A DNA stretch of 13,464 bases from CAZWBR01 sp964404205 (GTDB taxonomy: Bacteria > Bacteroidota > Bacteroidia > Bacteroidales > Prolixibacteraceae), in the NCBI GenBank assembly GCA_964404205.1, contig CAYOJD010000092.1, positions 1 to 13,464 of the forward strand, given 5' to 3'. The notes below the pieces were generated by a model. The model ran no database searches, had not been told where the DNA came from, and was given only the letters and a program-made list of their open reading frames with translations. This document shows positions 1 through 5,716 of this stretch, piece after piece (the first letter of the stretch is position 1; each line of letters starts with the position of its first letter). Both the position numbers and the translations under genes were made by a program.

Positions 1-619
1 ATGCACCATTGACCTCCAAACCTGCGGTTTGCGGAACCAAATGGGAGGTGGCATTGTTCAATCCATTAATCTGTGCTGTTCCCGAAATAACGCTAAACCG
101 TCCGGTGACCAGCAGCAGTTCGTCAACCGTTATCGACGATGATACCGTAACCACATCATCCGCATCGCCGCCATTGTCAATCTTCAATTTATTGAAGGGG
201 GTTGTACTGCTGCCCGAGATGGTACTACCCACACCGGTCATGGCAACAGTTCCGCTACCGGCTGTAAAAGTTCCGTTATTGGTTAAGTTGCCGTTCAAGG
301 TTAGGGTGGCTGAGCCGCCATCGAATGAGGAGGATGCCTCCATAATAAGATTACCGACAGGATGGGCTGGCGTAATATCGAGGGAAACGGTTGAACCTGC
401 CGTAATGGTAACGGTTCCGGGGATAGCGGTTTGGCCGGGATATTCAGTTGGGGTGGCCCACGTCGCAGGTGAAACAGAAGTACAAATTTCCCATGTCGAA
501 AGCGTGCTCCAATTGCCACCGGGTGCTACAGCACGGTAATCGCCCACCTGCTGTGCCAGCGCAAATTGTGTCAGCAATAAGAGCCACACCCCAAGTAATA
601 TGCGAGTTATTATCTTCAT
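1..619 (-). CDS. Secreted adhesin-like / surface protein, N-terminal part (runs off the left edge)
   Basis: The minus strand is open from ATG at 619 to the window edge, giving 206 residues with no stop, so the gene is partial at its 3' end. Residues 1-22 form a typical signal peptide (MKIITR, then a hydrophobic run ending ALA, with QQ following). After it comes a GGNWSTLSTWE motif (residues 34-44), the kind of 'G-N-W-x-x-x-x-T-W' opening common in large Bacteroidota cell-surface and Por-secreted proteins. The rest is rich in Thr, Ser, Gly and Asn with short alternating stretches such as LTLNGNLTNNGTFTAGSGTV, which suggests a beta-helix or beta-sandwich fold. Such proteins usually end in a sorting domain, which would lie outside the window. 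The open frame on the opposite strand (9-539) is antisense and not credible. Exact function is unknown; export and a beta-rich surface role are well supported. Confidence 0.82.
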   Translation of the reverse strand, partial: MKIITRILLGVWLLLLTQFALAQQVGDYRAVAPGGNWSTLSTWEICTSVSPATWATPTEYPGQTAIPGTVTITAGSTVSLDITPAHPVGNLIMEASSSFDGGSATLTLNGNLTNNGTFTAGSGTVAMTGVGSTISGSSTTPFNKLKIDNGGDADDVVTVSSSITVDELLLVTGRFSVISGTAQINGLNNATSHLVPQTAGLEVNGA

Positions 620-715
620 ATTACTGACAGACAAGGGGTTGTTATGGTGGATTTACCTTTCGGTGAGAGGACCGCCGATAGATGTAGGACTAACAATAAC
701 ACGACTGAAAAGATT

Positions 716-736
716 TTTATCTGAATATCAGATAAA
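716..736. promoter_or_regulatory. Perfect 9-3-9 palindrome upstream of the secreted-protein gene
   Basis: TTTATCTGA (716-724) and TCAGATAAA (728-736) are exact inverted repeats around the 3-nt centre ATA. The site is 97 bp upstream of the ATG at 619. The symmetry and size fit a dimeric regulator's binding site; the 3-nt centre is too short for a stable RNA loop unless inner pairs open. No regulator is recognised. Confidence 0.4.
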
Positions 737-861
737 TGTCTTTCCATATTCTGCAAAAAAAGAGTGCCACCAAAGGCGACAAAGCCATAATGCAGCAGAA
801 AAACCAGCCCTATAGTTTTTTTCTGTCGCAAATTCAGTTTTTTGTTTAAGTTAAACGGCGC

Positions 862-889
862 CGGGAGTCGTTGAAATCAACGAATCCCG
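862..889. other. Strong hairpin in the intergenic region
   Basis: A 12-bp stem (862-873 with 878-889) has one internal mismatch (G867/A884) and an AAAT tetraloop. On the plus strand it is followed by CCTTTGCTTTT, so it is terminator-like in that direction, although no plus-strand gene precedes it. In the minus direction it would sit in the leader of the secreted-protein gene, just before a second palindrome, GTTTAA-G-TTAAAC (844-856). It could be a terminator, an attenuator or a structured leader element. Confidence 0.45.
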
Positions 890-1041
890 CCTTTGCTTTT
901 AATCCTGTTACACCCCAATAAGTAACCCTAAACATAATAGAATAGATTAAAAATCCCCTTTTTCGTGGATTTTTCGCCTATTTTATCAACAGTGTTGGAA
1001 ATTCAGAATTTTTATCAAACGATACAGGCAGATTTTTAACC

Positions 1042-1067
1042 GTGAGTGGAAATACCCCCCCACTCAC
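1042..1067. other. 8-bp hairpin with C-rich loop
   Basis: GTGAGTGG (1042-1049) and CCACTCAC (1060-1067) pair perfectly around a 10-nt loop that includes a C run. In the minus orientation it lies about 100 nt downstream of the predicted transcription start of the secreted-protein gene, so it would be part of that leader RNA. It has no T-run on the minus strand, so it is not an obvious terminator. Confidence 0.4.
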
Positions 1068-1144
1068 AATAACCTATACCACTCAAGTTTATAACTGTAC
1101 CCCCTTCTACCGGCCTTTGGTCAACTTTCCGAGAACGTAAATAT

Positions 1145-1162
1145 TGTTAACAAAAGTTAACA
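1145..1162. promoter_or_regulatory. Operator-like palindrome over the predicted transcription start
   Basis: TGTTAAC (1145-1151) and GTTAACA (1156-1162) are perfect inverted repeats separated by AAAA. On the minus strand the site begins about 5 nt after the -7 box at 1167-1174, so it covers the expected transcription start. That placement is typical of a repressor operator. The protein that binds it is not identifiable from the window. Confidence 0.4.
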
Positions 1163-1166
1163 CAAC

Positions 1167-1197
1167 CAAATATACGGCAATATTCAACAAAAACAAA
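1167..1197 (-). promoter_or_regulatory. Bacteroidota-type promoter (TTTG, 19 bp, TATATTTG)
   Basis: On the minus strand, TTTG (1197-1194) is followed after exactly 19 bp by TATATTTG (1174-1167). This matches the known Bacteroidota primary sigma consensus of TTTG at about -33 and TAnnTTTG at about -7, with both boxes perfect. It points toward the secreted-protein gene starting at 619. No other minus-strand gene lies between them. Confidence 0.55.
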
Positions 1198-1417
1198 TTT
1201 TTGAAAAAGGGGATTTTCATTCATTGCTTAGCGTTTTCTCCCTTCCCGACCTTGACCCGGAGCAACCGGTATCGGCTGGAGAAATTCAACTGCAGGTAGG
1301 CTAAATCCCCCTTTTCACCCGCCATCGAAAGAGGGTCTTTAAGATAAAACAGCGGTCGCCCCTGCCCTTCCCACTATGATCATGATATCATCCCTGATTA
1401 TTCCGGGTATTATCCCT

Positions 1418-1492
1418 GTATCTTGCGTGTCTGTAAACACACAAGATACACACAAGATACACACAAGATACACACAAGATACACACAAGATA
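1418..1492. repeat. Tandem 11-bp repeat (five perfect copies) with an inverted copy in front
   Basis: The unit CACACAAGATA occurs five times head to tail without a mismatch at 1438-1492. Just before it, 1418-1430 is an inverted copy: a 13-bp stem with 1437-1449 with one mismatch (C1426/A1441) and a 6-nt loop. The 11-bp period is close to one helical turn, so any protein binding the unit would contact the same DNA face. It lies downstream of recX. Perfect copies suggest a recent expansion by slippage. Confidence 0.85.
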
Positions 1493-1513
1493 TGGGAATA
1501 GTATCGTGTTGTG

Positions 1514-1541
1514 AGCGGTTTCACCCGCGGGCGAAACCGTT
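1514..1541. repeat. 28-bp REP-like palindrome, copy 1 (at the recX 3' end)
   Basis: AGCGGTTTCAC (1514-1524), a 6-nt self-complementary centre (CCGCGG) and GCGAAACCGTT (1531-1541) form an imperfect palindrome. The left arm is identical to that of the copy at 2665-2692, and the total length is the same. Two bases of the recX stop codon lie inside it. No T-run follows in the recX direction, so it is not a standard intrinsic terminator. Confidence 0.65.
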
Positions 1542-2019
1542 ACGACCGGCATATGCCTTTGGCCACCTCGACAGCCAGTTCGGCTTCGAAACCGTGGCTT
1601 TGGGCAAAACGAACCAGTTTGGCTATCGTTTCGTAATCGTCGGTCGAACGGAGTGAACGGTATTTCGATTGCAAAAGGGCTTCGAGCGCCTCGCGGTAGC
1701 CCTCGGGGGCTATTTCAGCAAGGGCAGCATCAATATCATAGCTGCCCACCCCCTTTGCCCGAAGCATATAGGCCAGCTTTATCTTCCCCCATTTATTGAA
1801 CCGAAATTTATCCCTTACAAAACTGATGGCATACCGTTGTTCGTCGATATATTTTTCGCGGATCAGGAAATCGAGTATCTGCTCGCACTCATCGCTGGCT
1901 ATTCCATTGGCTTTGAGTTTTTCGGCAATTTCGGAACGGCATTTTTCGCTTTTGCTGCAAAGGTCGCACATCTTCGATAAGATGCGACGGTATTCGGCAG
2001 TAGCCATTTTATCGTTCAT
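1540..2019 (-). CDS. recX: RecX-family regulator of RecA
   Basis: The 159-residue protein matches the RecX family: helical repeats with EIAEKLKANGI (31-41), the hallmark FLIREKYIDEQRYAISFVRDKFRFNKWGK spread over residues 51-79, then IKLAYMLRAKGV (80-91) and a C-terminal repeat ending near RFAQSHGF (137-144). RecX proteins bind RecA and modulate filament growth during recombination and the SOS response in the cytoplasm. The length is usual for Bacteroidota. The N-terminal C-x2-C-x5-C (18, 21, 27) is a familiar feature of these homologues as I recall them. I chose ATG at 2019 because the longer form would need TTG at 2037, which overlaps a TATCTTTG promoter-like box. recA is not in the window. 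The gene is divergent from mobA with 90 bp between starts, and its stop lies in a 28-bp palindrome. Confidence 0.88.
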   Translation of the reverse strand: MNDKMATAEYRRILSKMCDLCSKSEKCRSEIAEKLKANGIASDECEQILDFLIREKYIDEQRYAISFVRDKFRFNKWGKIKLAYMLRAKGVGSYDIDAALAEIAPEGYREALEALLQSKYRSLRSTDDYETIAKLVRFAQSHGFEAELAVEVAKGICRS

Positions 2020-2034
2020 TGCATCACTTTTGGT

Positions 2035-2042
2035 CAAAGATA
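2035..2042 (-). promoter_or_regulatory. Candidate -7 box for recX
   Basis: TATCTTTG on the minus strand matches TAnnTTTG and lies 15 bp upstream of the recX ATG at 2019, implying a very short leader. The nearest upstream TTTG is 24 bp away, longer than the usual 19-21 bp, so only half of the promoter is convincing. It argues against the TTG start at 2037. Confidence 0.4.
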
Positions 2043-2109
2043 AACAAATTGACGGGGCCGATTTGCCAAAAAATTGCTAACTTCATTGGTCGAATTAAAC
2101 CTGTTGGTT

Positions 2110-2685
2110 ATGGAAAAGATTACCGGAATATTGCTGGCTGGCGGAAGAAGCTCGCGGATGGGCAGCGACAAGGGATTACTCGATTTTCGCGGTCGGTTGC
2201 TGGCCGAATACCCGCTGGCCCTGTTGCAAAAGCATTGTGGCACGATTATTATCAGCAGCAATAATCCCGAATACGGACAATTTGGTTATCCGGTGGTGGC
2301 TGACGAGCGGATGGATTGTGGTCCGGCAGGGGCGCTGGCGACCACGCTAAAGCAGACGAACAGCAACTGGAACCTGGTACTGGCCTGCGACTTGCCTTAT
2401 CTTAACGATGAACTGGCAGCCCTTTTGCTTCGGCAGGTTGCCGGAGAGGCAAAGGCCATTGTTCCGGTGCACCGCAAAGGGATGGAACCGCTGGCTGCGT
2501 TATACCATAAAGATCTGCAACCGGTATTCGGCCAAGCCCTGCACGAAGGGGTTTTTGCCCTCCACCGTATCCTTTCGCAGGTGCCTACGCTGAAGGTTGA
2601 TGCAGCGCAGTTGTTGCAACAGCAACCTCGGCTATTTTCCAATATGAACAGCCCTGAAGAGCTTAGCGGTTTCACACAAGGGTGA
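2110..2685 (+). CDS. mobA: Molybdenum cofactor guanylyltransferase (MobA)
   Basis: MobA joins GMP from GTP to molybdopterin, making the guanine dinucleotide cofactor used by DMSO-reductase-family enzymes. The 191-residue protein has the nucleotidyltransferase signature LLAGGRSSRMGSDKGLL (8-24), followed by IIISSNNPEY (46-55), CGPAGALATTL (70-80), the metal-binding ACDLPYL (92-98) and the late motif FSNMNSPEEL (176-185), all in the family order. Length is normal. ATG at 2110 is chosen because the protein begins with MEKITGILLAGG; the frame is open further up only through a TTG at 2074. It is followed at 2860 by an oxidoreductase expected to need exactly this cofactor, though 174 bp and a palindrome separate them. 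The last residues (SGFTQG) and the stop are encoded by the 28-bp palindrome at 2665-2692. Confidence 0.9.
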   Translation: MEKITGILLAGGRSSRMGSDKGLLDFRGRLLAEYPLALLQKHCGTIIISSNNPEYGQFGYPVVADERMDCGPAGALATTLKQTNSNWNLVLACDLPYLNDELAALLLRQVAGEAKAIVPVHRKGMEPLAALYHKDLQPVFGQALHEGVFALHRILSQVPTLKVDAAQLLQQQPRLFSNMNSPEELSGFTQG

Positions 2686-2692
2686 AACCGCT
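2665..2692. repeat. 28-bp REP-like palindrome, copy 2 (overlaps the mobA stop)
   Basis: AGCGGTTTCAC (2665-2675) and GTGAAACCGCT (2682-2692) are perfect 11-bp inverted repeats around a 6-nt loop. It matches copy 1 at 1514-1541 in length and left arm. The mobA TGA (2683-2685) lies in the right arm. The downstream sequence has no T-run, so termination would have to be rho-type or weak. The matching pair suggests a dispersed repeat family. Confidence 0.7.
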
Positions 2693-2789
2693 ACCAACCT
2701 TAGTTAAACCGATTATAAATTACATCGCCTAACACATCAATTTCAAACTGAATAACAAATACTTACAACCAACAAAAGAAGATTGGCCC

Positions 2790-2827
2790 ATCTATATCAT
2801 GTTTTTATATGTAGATATTTAGATATT
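2790..2827. promoter_or_regulatory. Palindrome and 8-bp direct repeat upstream of the sulfur operon
   Basis: ATCTATAT (2790-2797) can pair with ATGTAGAT (2809-2816), with one G-T pair and an 11-nt loop. Directly overlapping are two tandem copies of TAGATATT (2812-2819, 2820-2827). TATTTTCG at 2824-2831 is one base off the TAnnTTTG box, but no well-spaced TTTG precedes it. The site is about 30-70 bp before the operon's first ATG, where its promoter or control site would be expected. Confidence 0.3.
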
Positions 2828-2859
2828 TTCGCATGGTAATCGTTTAACCTGTTGATGGT

Positions 2860-5103
2860 ATGGCTACAAGCAGAAGAGATTTCATCAAAATATCGGCATT
2901 GGCCTCAGCCGGGGCTATCTGGGGTGGATATTGGTTAAAGGCGACCAACACACCGGTTTCGGCACTTGCCGAAGCAAAGCCCTGGTTTGCCCCTAATGAC
3001 CTTTCGCGCACCCCTACTTACTGCGAAGTATGTTTCTGGAAATGTGCCGGATGGGTACACAAAAACGAAAAAGGGGAGATTCAAAAGGTTACCGGCAATG
3101 AACTTGACCCCAACTGTAACGGACGTTTTTGTCCGCGCGGCACTGGCGGCGTGGGGATGTACCATGACAACGACCGGTTAAAGACACCGCTAATCCGTAC
3201 CGAAGAGCGAGGAAAACAGACATTTCGCGAAGCCACCTGGGATGAGGCATTCAGCTATATTGCCGGTAAAATGGAGAAGATTAAGGCCGAACATGGGGCC
3301 GACTGTACGGCACTGTTTACCCACGGTTCGGGAGGTAAATATTTTACCCGGCTGCTAAAAGGGTTCGGCTCGGCCAATATTGCACAACCATCGTATGCCC
3401 AATGTCGCGGGCCGCGCGAGGCAGCTTTTATTGCCACTTTTGGCATGAGCCTCGATTCGCCCGAGAGTACCGATATCCGCGATACCCGCTGTCTGGTACT
3501 GATAGGTTCGCATATTGGCGAAAATATGCACAACGGCCAGGTGCAGGAAATGTCGGATGCCATCGATAAGAATGTTACCATTATTACTGTTGATCCGCGT
3601 TACTCGACGGCAGCCAGCAAATCGAAATTCTGGTTACCGATAAAGCCGGCCACCGATATTGCCCTGCTGCTCTCGTGGATGCATGTGATTATCAACGAAG
3701 GATTGTACGACAAGGCTTATGTCGAAAAATATACCACCGGGTTTGAGCAACTGAAGGCGCATGTACAACCCATGACCCCGGAATGGGCCTATGGGGTAAC
3801 CACAATAAAGCCTGAAGTAATCCGTGAAACGGCACGGGAGATGGGCAAGGCCGCCCCTGCGGTGATTATCCATCCCGGAAGGCATGTTACCTGGTATGGC
3901 GATGATACCCAACGGTTACGTGCAGTAGCCATCCTCAACGCATTGCTTGGATCGTGGGGCCGCCGCGGGGGTTACTATATTCCGGAGAAGCCATCGGTTC
4001 CGGCCATCGAGCTTCCCCCCTATCCGGCTGTCACCCGTTCGTGGAAAGCGGCTATGGGCGGTAAATATTCTCTGGCCGAGATGGCTTTGGCCAACGGGAT
4101 TGTCGAAGCCACTATCCCCTCGCCCGACCGCGACTGGTCTGTTAAAGGATGGCTGGTGAATGGGACCAACCTGATTGAAACACTGCCTGACAGAAAACTG
4201 ACCCTGAAAGCCATTGAGAACCTGGACTTACTGGTGGTAGTCGATACCATGCCGATGGAGATTACCGGTTATGCCGATGTGATACTTCCGGAATGTACTT
4301 ACCTCGAAAGATATGACTCGATGCGCGACACCCATCACCGCGAAGTAACGGTAGCCTTGCGCATGCCGGCCGTGGCACCCAAATGGGATACCCAACCGGC
4401 CTACTGGATGGCCAAAGAGTTAGCCAAAAAGATGGGACTCGGCCAATATTTCCCTTACGAATCGATGGAAGAAGAGCTCGACCACGAGCTGCACCTGATG
4501 GGCAGTTCGCTGAAAGAGCTGCAACAGACCGGCGTAAAGCTATTTCCACGCGAAACATCGCTCTATTTTGCAGAAGGAGAAGAGATTGCTTTCGATACCC
4601 CTACCGGGAAAATTGAGCTGTATGCCACCTCGTTTGCCTCCGAAGGGTTCGACCCGCTGCCCAACTATACAGCACACCCCGAACCGCCGGAAGGGTTTTA
4701 CCGCCTCAACTACGGAAGGGCACCCATGCACACCTTTACCCGAACGGTGAATAATCCCAACCTGTCGGATTTGATGGATGAAAACACCTTATGGGTCAAC
4801 CCTAAAACGGCCAAACTTAACGACCTTCAGAATGGGCAGGAGGTTTGGCTCGAAAATCAGGATGGTGTGGTTTCGACCTTCGCCATCAAAGTAAGAATCA
4901 CCGAAAGAATCCGCTGGGACTCGGTTTATATGGTCCACGGATTTGGCAACAACAATAAAAACCTTACCCGCGCCCACGGGCGTGGCACCAGCGATACCCA
5001 ATTGATTACCAACGTAATGATTGACCCCGTTATGGGCGGGACCGGGATGCGCGGTAACTTTGTAAGGTTCAGGACTTCAAACGATGAGGAGGTAAAAGCA
5101 TGA
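2860..5103 (+). CDS. psrA: Molybdopterin oxidoreductase, PsrA/PhsA-type (polysulfide or thiosulfate reductase catalytic subunit)
   Basis: This 747-residue protein belongs to the DMSO-reductase family and binds a bis-guanine-dinucleotide Mo (or W) cofactor. Residues 1-37 are a twin-arginine signal (SRRDFIK at 4-10, then a hydrophobic stretch), so the enzyme is exported folded. Cysteines 55, 58, 62 and 91 (C-x2-C-x3-C-x28-C) bind the [4Fe-4S] cluster next to the cofactor. Cys182 in AQCRGPREAAF is the likely metal ligand, as in Psr/Phs enzymes. A middle cofactor-binding region (LVLIGSHIGENMHN at 212-225, TVDPRYSTAASKSKFWLPIKP at 243-263) and the C-terminal cofactor-binding domain (from about 610) follow in normal order. 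It heads an operon with PsrB- and NrfD-like subunits, giving a periplasmic, quinone-linked enzyme. The substrate cannot be read from sequence: polysulfide, thiosulfate and tetrathionate are all possible, and the neighbours favour a sulfur compound. Confidence 0.87.
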   Translation: MATSRRDFIKISALASAGAIWGGYWLKATNTPVSALAEAKPWFAPNDLSRTPTYCEVCFWKCAGWVHKNEKGEIQKVTGNELDPNCNGRFCPRGTGGVGMYHDNDRLKTPLIRTEERGKQTFREATWDEAFSYIAGKMEKIKAEHGADCTALFTHGSGGKYFTRLLKGFGSANIAQPSYAQCRGPREAAFIATFGMSLDSPESTDIRDTRCLVLIGSHIGENMHNGQVQEMSDAIDKNVTIITVDPRYSTAASKSKFWLPIKPATDIALLLSWMHVIINEGLYDKAYVEKYTTGFEQLKAHVQPMTPEWAYGVTTIKPEVIRETAREMGKAAPAVIIHPGRHVTWYGDDTQRLRAVAILNALLGSWGRRGGYYIPEKPSVPAIELPPYPAVTRSWKAAMGGKYSLAEMALANGIVEATIPSPDRDWSVKGWLVNGTNLIETLPDRKLTLKAIENLDLLVVVDTMPMEITGYADVILPECTYLERYDSMRDTHHREVTVALRMPAVAPKWDTQPAYWMAKELAKKMGLGQYFPYESMEEELDHELHLMGSSLKELQQTGVKLFPRETSLYFAEGEEIAFDTPTGKIELYATSFASEGFDPLPNYTAHPEPPEGFYRLNYGRAPMHTFTRTVNNPNLSDLMDENTLWVNPKTAKLNDLQNGQEVWLENQDGVVSTFAIKVRITERIRWDSVYMVHGFGNNNKNLTRAHGRGTSDTQLITNVMIDPVMGGTGMRGNFVRFRTSNDEEVKA

Positions 5104-5633
5104 GATATGCAATGGCCATAGATACCAAAAAGTGTGTAGGCTGCAGCGACTGTGTGGTGGCATGTCAGACCGAAAACAATGTCCCCATTGGGTATGCCCG
5201 CGACTGGATTAGAGAGATCAACCAGGGAGTTTATCCTGAATTGCATCTCGAAATCCGTTCGGAACGGTGTAACCACTGCGACAATTCGCCCTGCGTGAGA
5301 AGCTGTCCGACAGGGGCCAGCCACTACGAAGCTGGCGGCATCGTAAAGGTAACCAAAGAGAAGTGCATCGGCTGCAGCGCCTGTATTGTCTCCTGCCCCT
5401 ACGATGCCCGGTTTGTCCATCCCGACGGGTATGTCGATAAATGTACCTTTTGCGACCACCGGTTAAAAAATGGCGAACAGCCTGCCTGTGTATCGGTATG
5501 CCCCACTAAATGTATGTATTTCGGCGATTTGGATAATCCGGGTTCGGAGATATCGAAGCTGCTCAGGGCACGTCAGCACAAAACGCTGATTCCCGAAGCG
5601 GGTACCTCACCACAGGTCTATTTTTTGAGGTAG
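5100..5633 (+). CDS. psrB: Four-cluster [4Fe-4S] electron-transfer subunit, PsrB/PhsB-type
   Basis: The 177-residue protein carries 16 cysteines in four ferredoxin-like groups: C12-x2-C15-x2-C18-x3-C22, C57-x2-C60-x4-C65-x3-C69, C89-x2-C92-x2-C95-x3-C99 and C115-x2-C118-x11-C130-x3-C134. Such subunits hold four [4Fe-4S] clusters and wire the molybdenum subunit to the membrane subunit. The length matches DmsB/PsrB proteins. It has no signal peptide of its own, as expected for a partner carried out by the Tat signal of the catalytic subunit. Its ATG overlaps the previous stop by 4 bp (ATGA), so the two are translationally coupled. An extra cysteine, C138, follows the last cluster. Confidence 0.92.
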   Translation: MRYAMAIDTKKCVGCSDCVVACQTENNVPIGYARDWIREINQGVYPELHLEIRSERCNHCDNSPCVRSCPTGASHYEAGGIVKVTKEKCIGCSACIVSCPYDARFVHPDGYVDKCTFCDHRLKNGEQPACVSVCPTKCMYFGDLDNPGSEISKLLRARQHKTLIPEAGTSPQVYFLR

Positions 5634-5645
5634 CTGCGATACAAA

Positions 5646-5708
5646 GGGGAAAGGTGAAATAGCGGAAAGGTGAGTGGAGAGTGGTCTTGACACATGTGAC
5701 TTGATACC
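5646..5708 (+). repeat. Degenerate purine-rich intergenic repeat, copy A
   Basis: Between psrB and the NrfD gene, a run built of GGAAAGGTGA-like and GTGG-like words ends in a TTGACAC...ACTTGATACC tail. AATAGCGGAAAGGTG (5658-5672) differs by one base from AATAGTGGAAAGGTG on the minus strand at 11383-11397. In both places AGTGG follows (directly here, after GTC there) and a TTGA/GATAC-type tail comes next. It looks like a dispersed, decayed repeat family; it has no coding content. Confidence 0.5.
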
Positions 5709-5716
5709 AATTATAT

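Larger units (their letters stand above)
950..1217. repeat. 15-bp inverted repeats 238 bp apart (possible relic of a small mobile element)
   Basis: AAAATCCCCTTTTTC at 950-964 and its exact reverse complement at 1203-1217 face each other like terminal inverted repeats of a 268-bp element. A third, imperfect copy with an extra C lies at 1303-1315. No target-site duplication is obvious beside the two ends, and no transposase is encoded between them. The left copy also forms a local hairpin (949-956 with 967-974). A miniature transposable element is possible but not shown. Confidence 0.35.
620..1539. other. Long gene-free region (about 920 bp)
   Basis: No credible protein gene lies here. Short open frames exist, but they have no domain-like content and several are created by the tandem repeat. 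The region is AT-rich and holds a minus-strand promoter, at least five palindromes or hairpins, a pair of 15-bp inverted repeats and an 11-bp tandem repeat, each listed separately. A minus-strand transcript from the promoter near 1167-1197 would have about 540 nt of leader before the secreted-protein gene, so a structured leader or a small RNA is possible. Between 1220 and 1410 nothing clear is seen apart from a third, imperfect copy (1303-1315) of the C-run/T-run sequence found in the inverted repeats. Confidence 0.7.

Noticed and set aside
9..539. Open frame of 176 codons on the plus strand
   Set aside because: It lies antisense to the minus-strand frame that has a signal peptide and a surface-protein motif; its own translation has no recognisable features.
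1438..1492. CRISPR-like array
   Set aside because: The unit is only 11 bp and there are no spacers; it is a simple tandem repeat.
1514..1541. Intrinsic terminator for recX
   Set aside because: The palindrome is not followed by a T-run in the recX direction; a repeat element explains it and the matching copy at 2665-2692 better.
1339..1656. Short overlapping open frames on both strands around the tandem repeat (1339-1524 minus, 1423-1656 plus)
   Set aside because: They are created by translating the 11-bp repeat (Cys/Val/Ser-rich or Thr/His-rich runs), and the plus frame also runs antisense into recX.
2020..2037. Longer recX beginning at TTG 2037
   Set aside because: The first ATG (2019) gives a normal RecX length, and the TTG overlaps a promoter-like TATCTTTG box.
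2074..2109. Longer mobA beginning at TTG 2074
   Set aside because: The conserved MobA N-terminus begins right at ATG 2110; the extra residues match nothing in the family.
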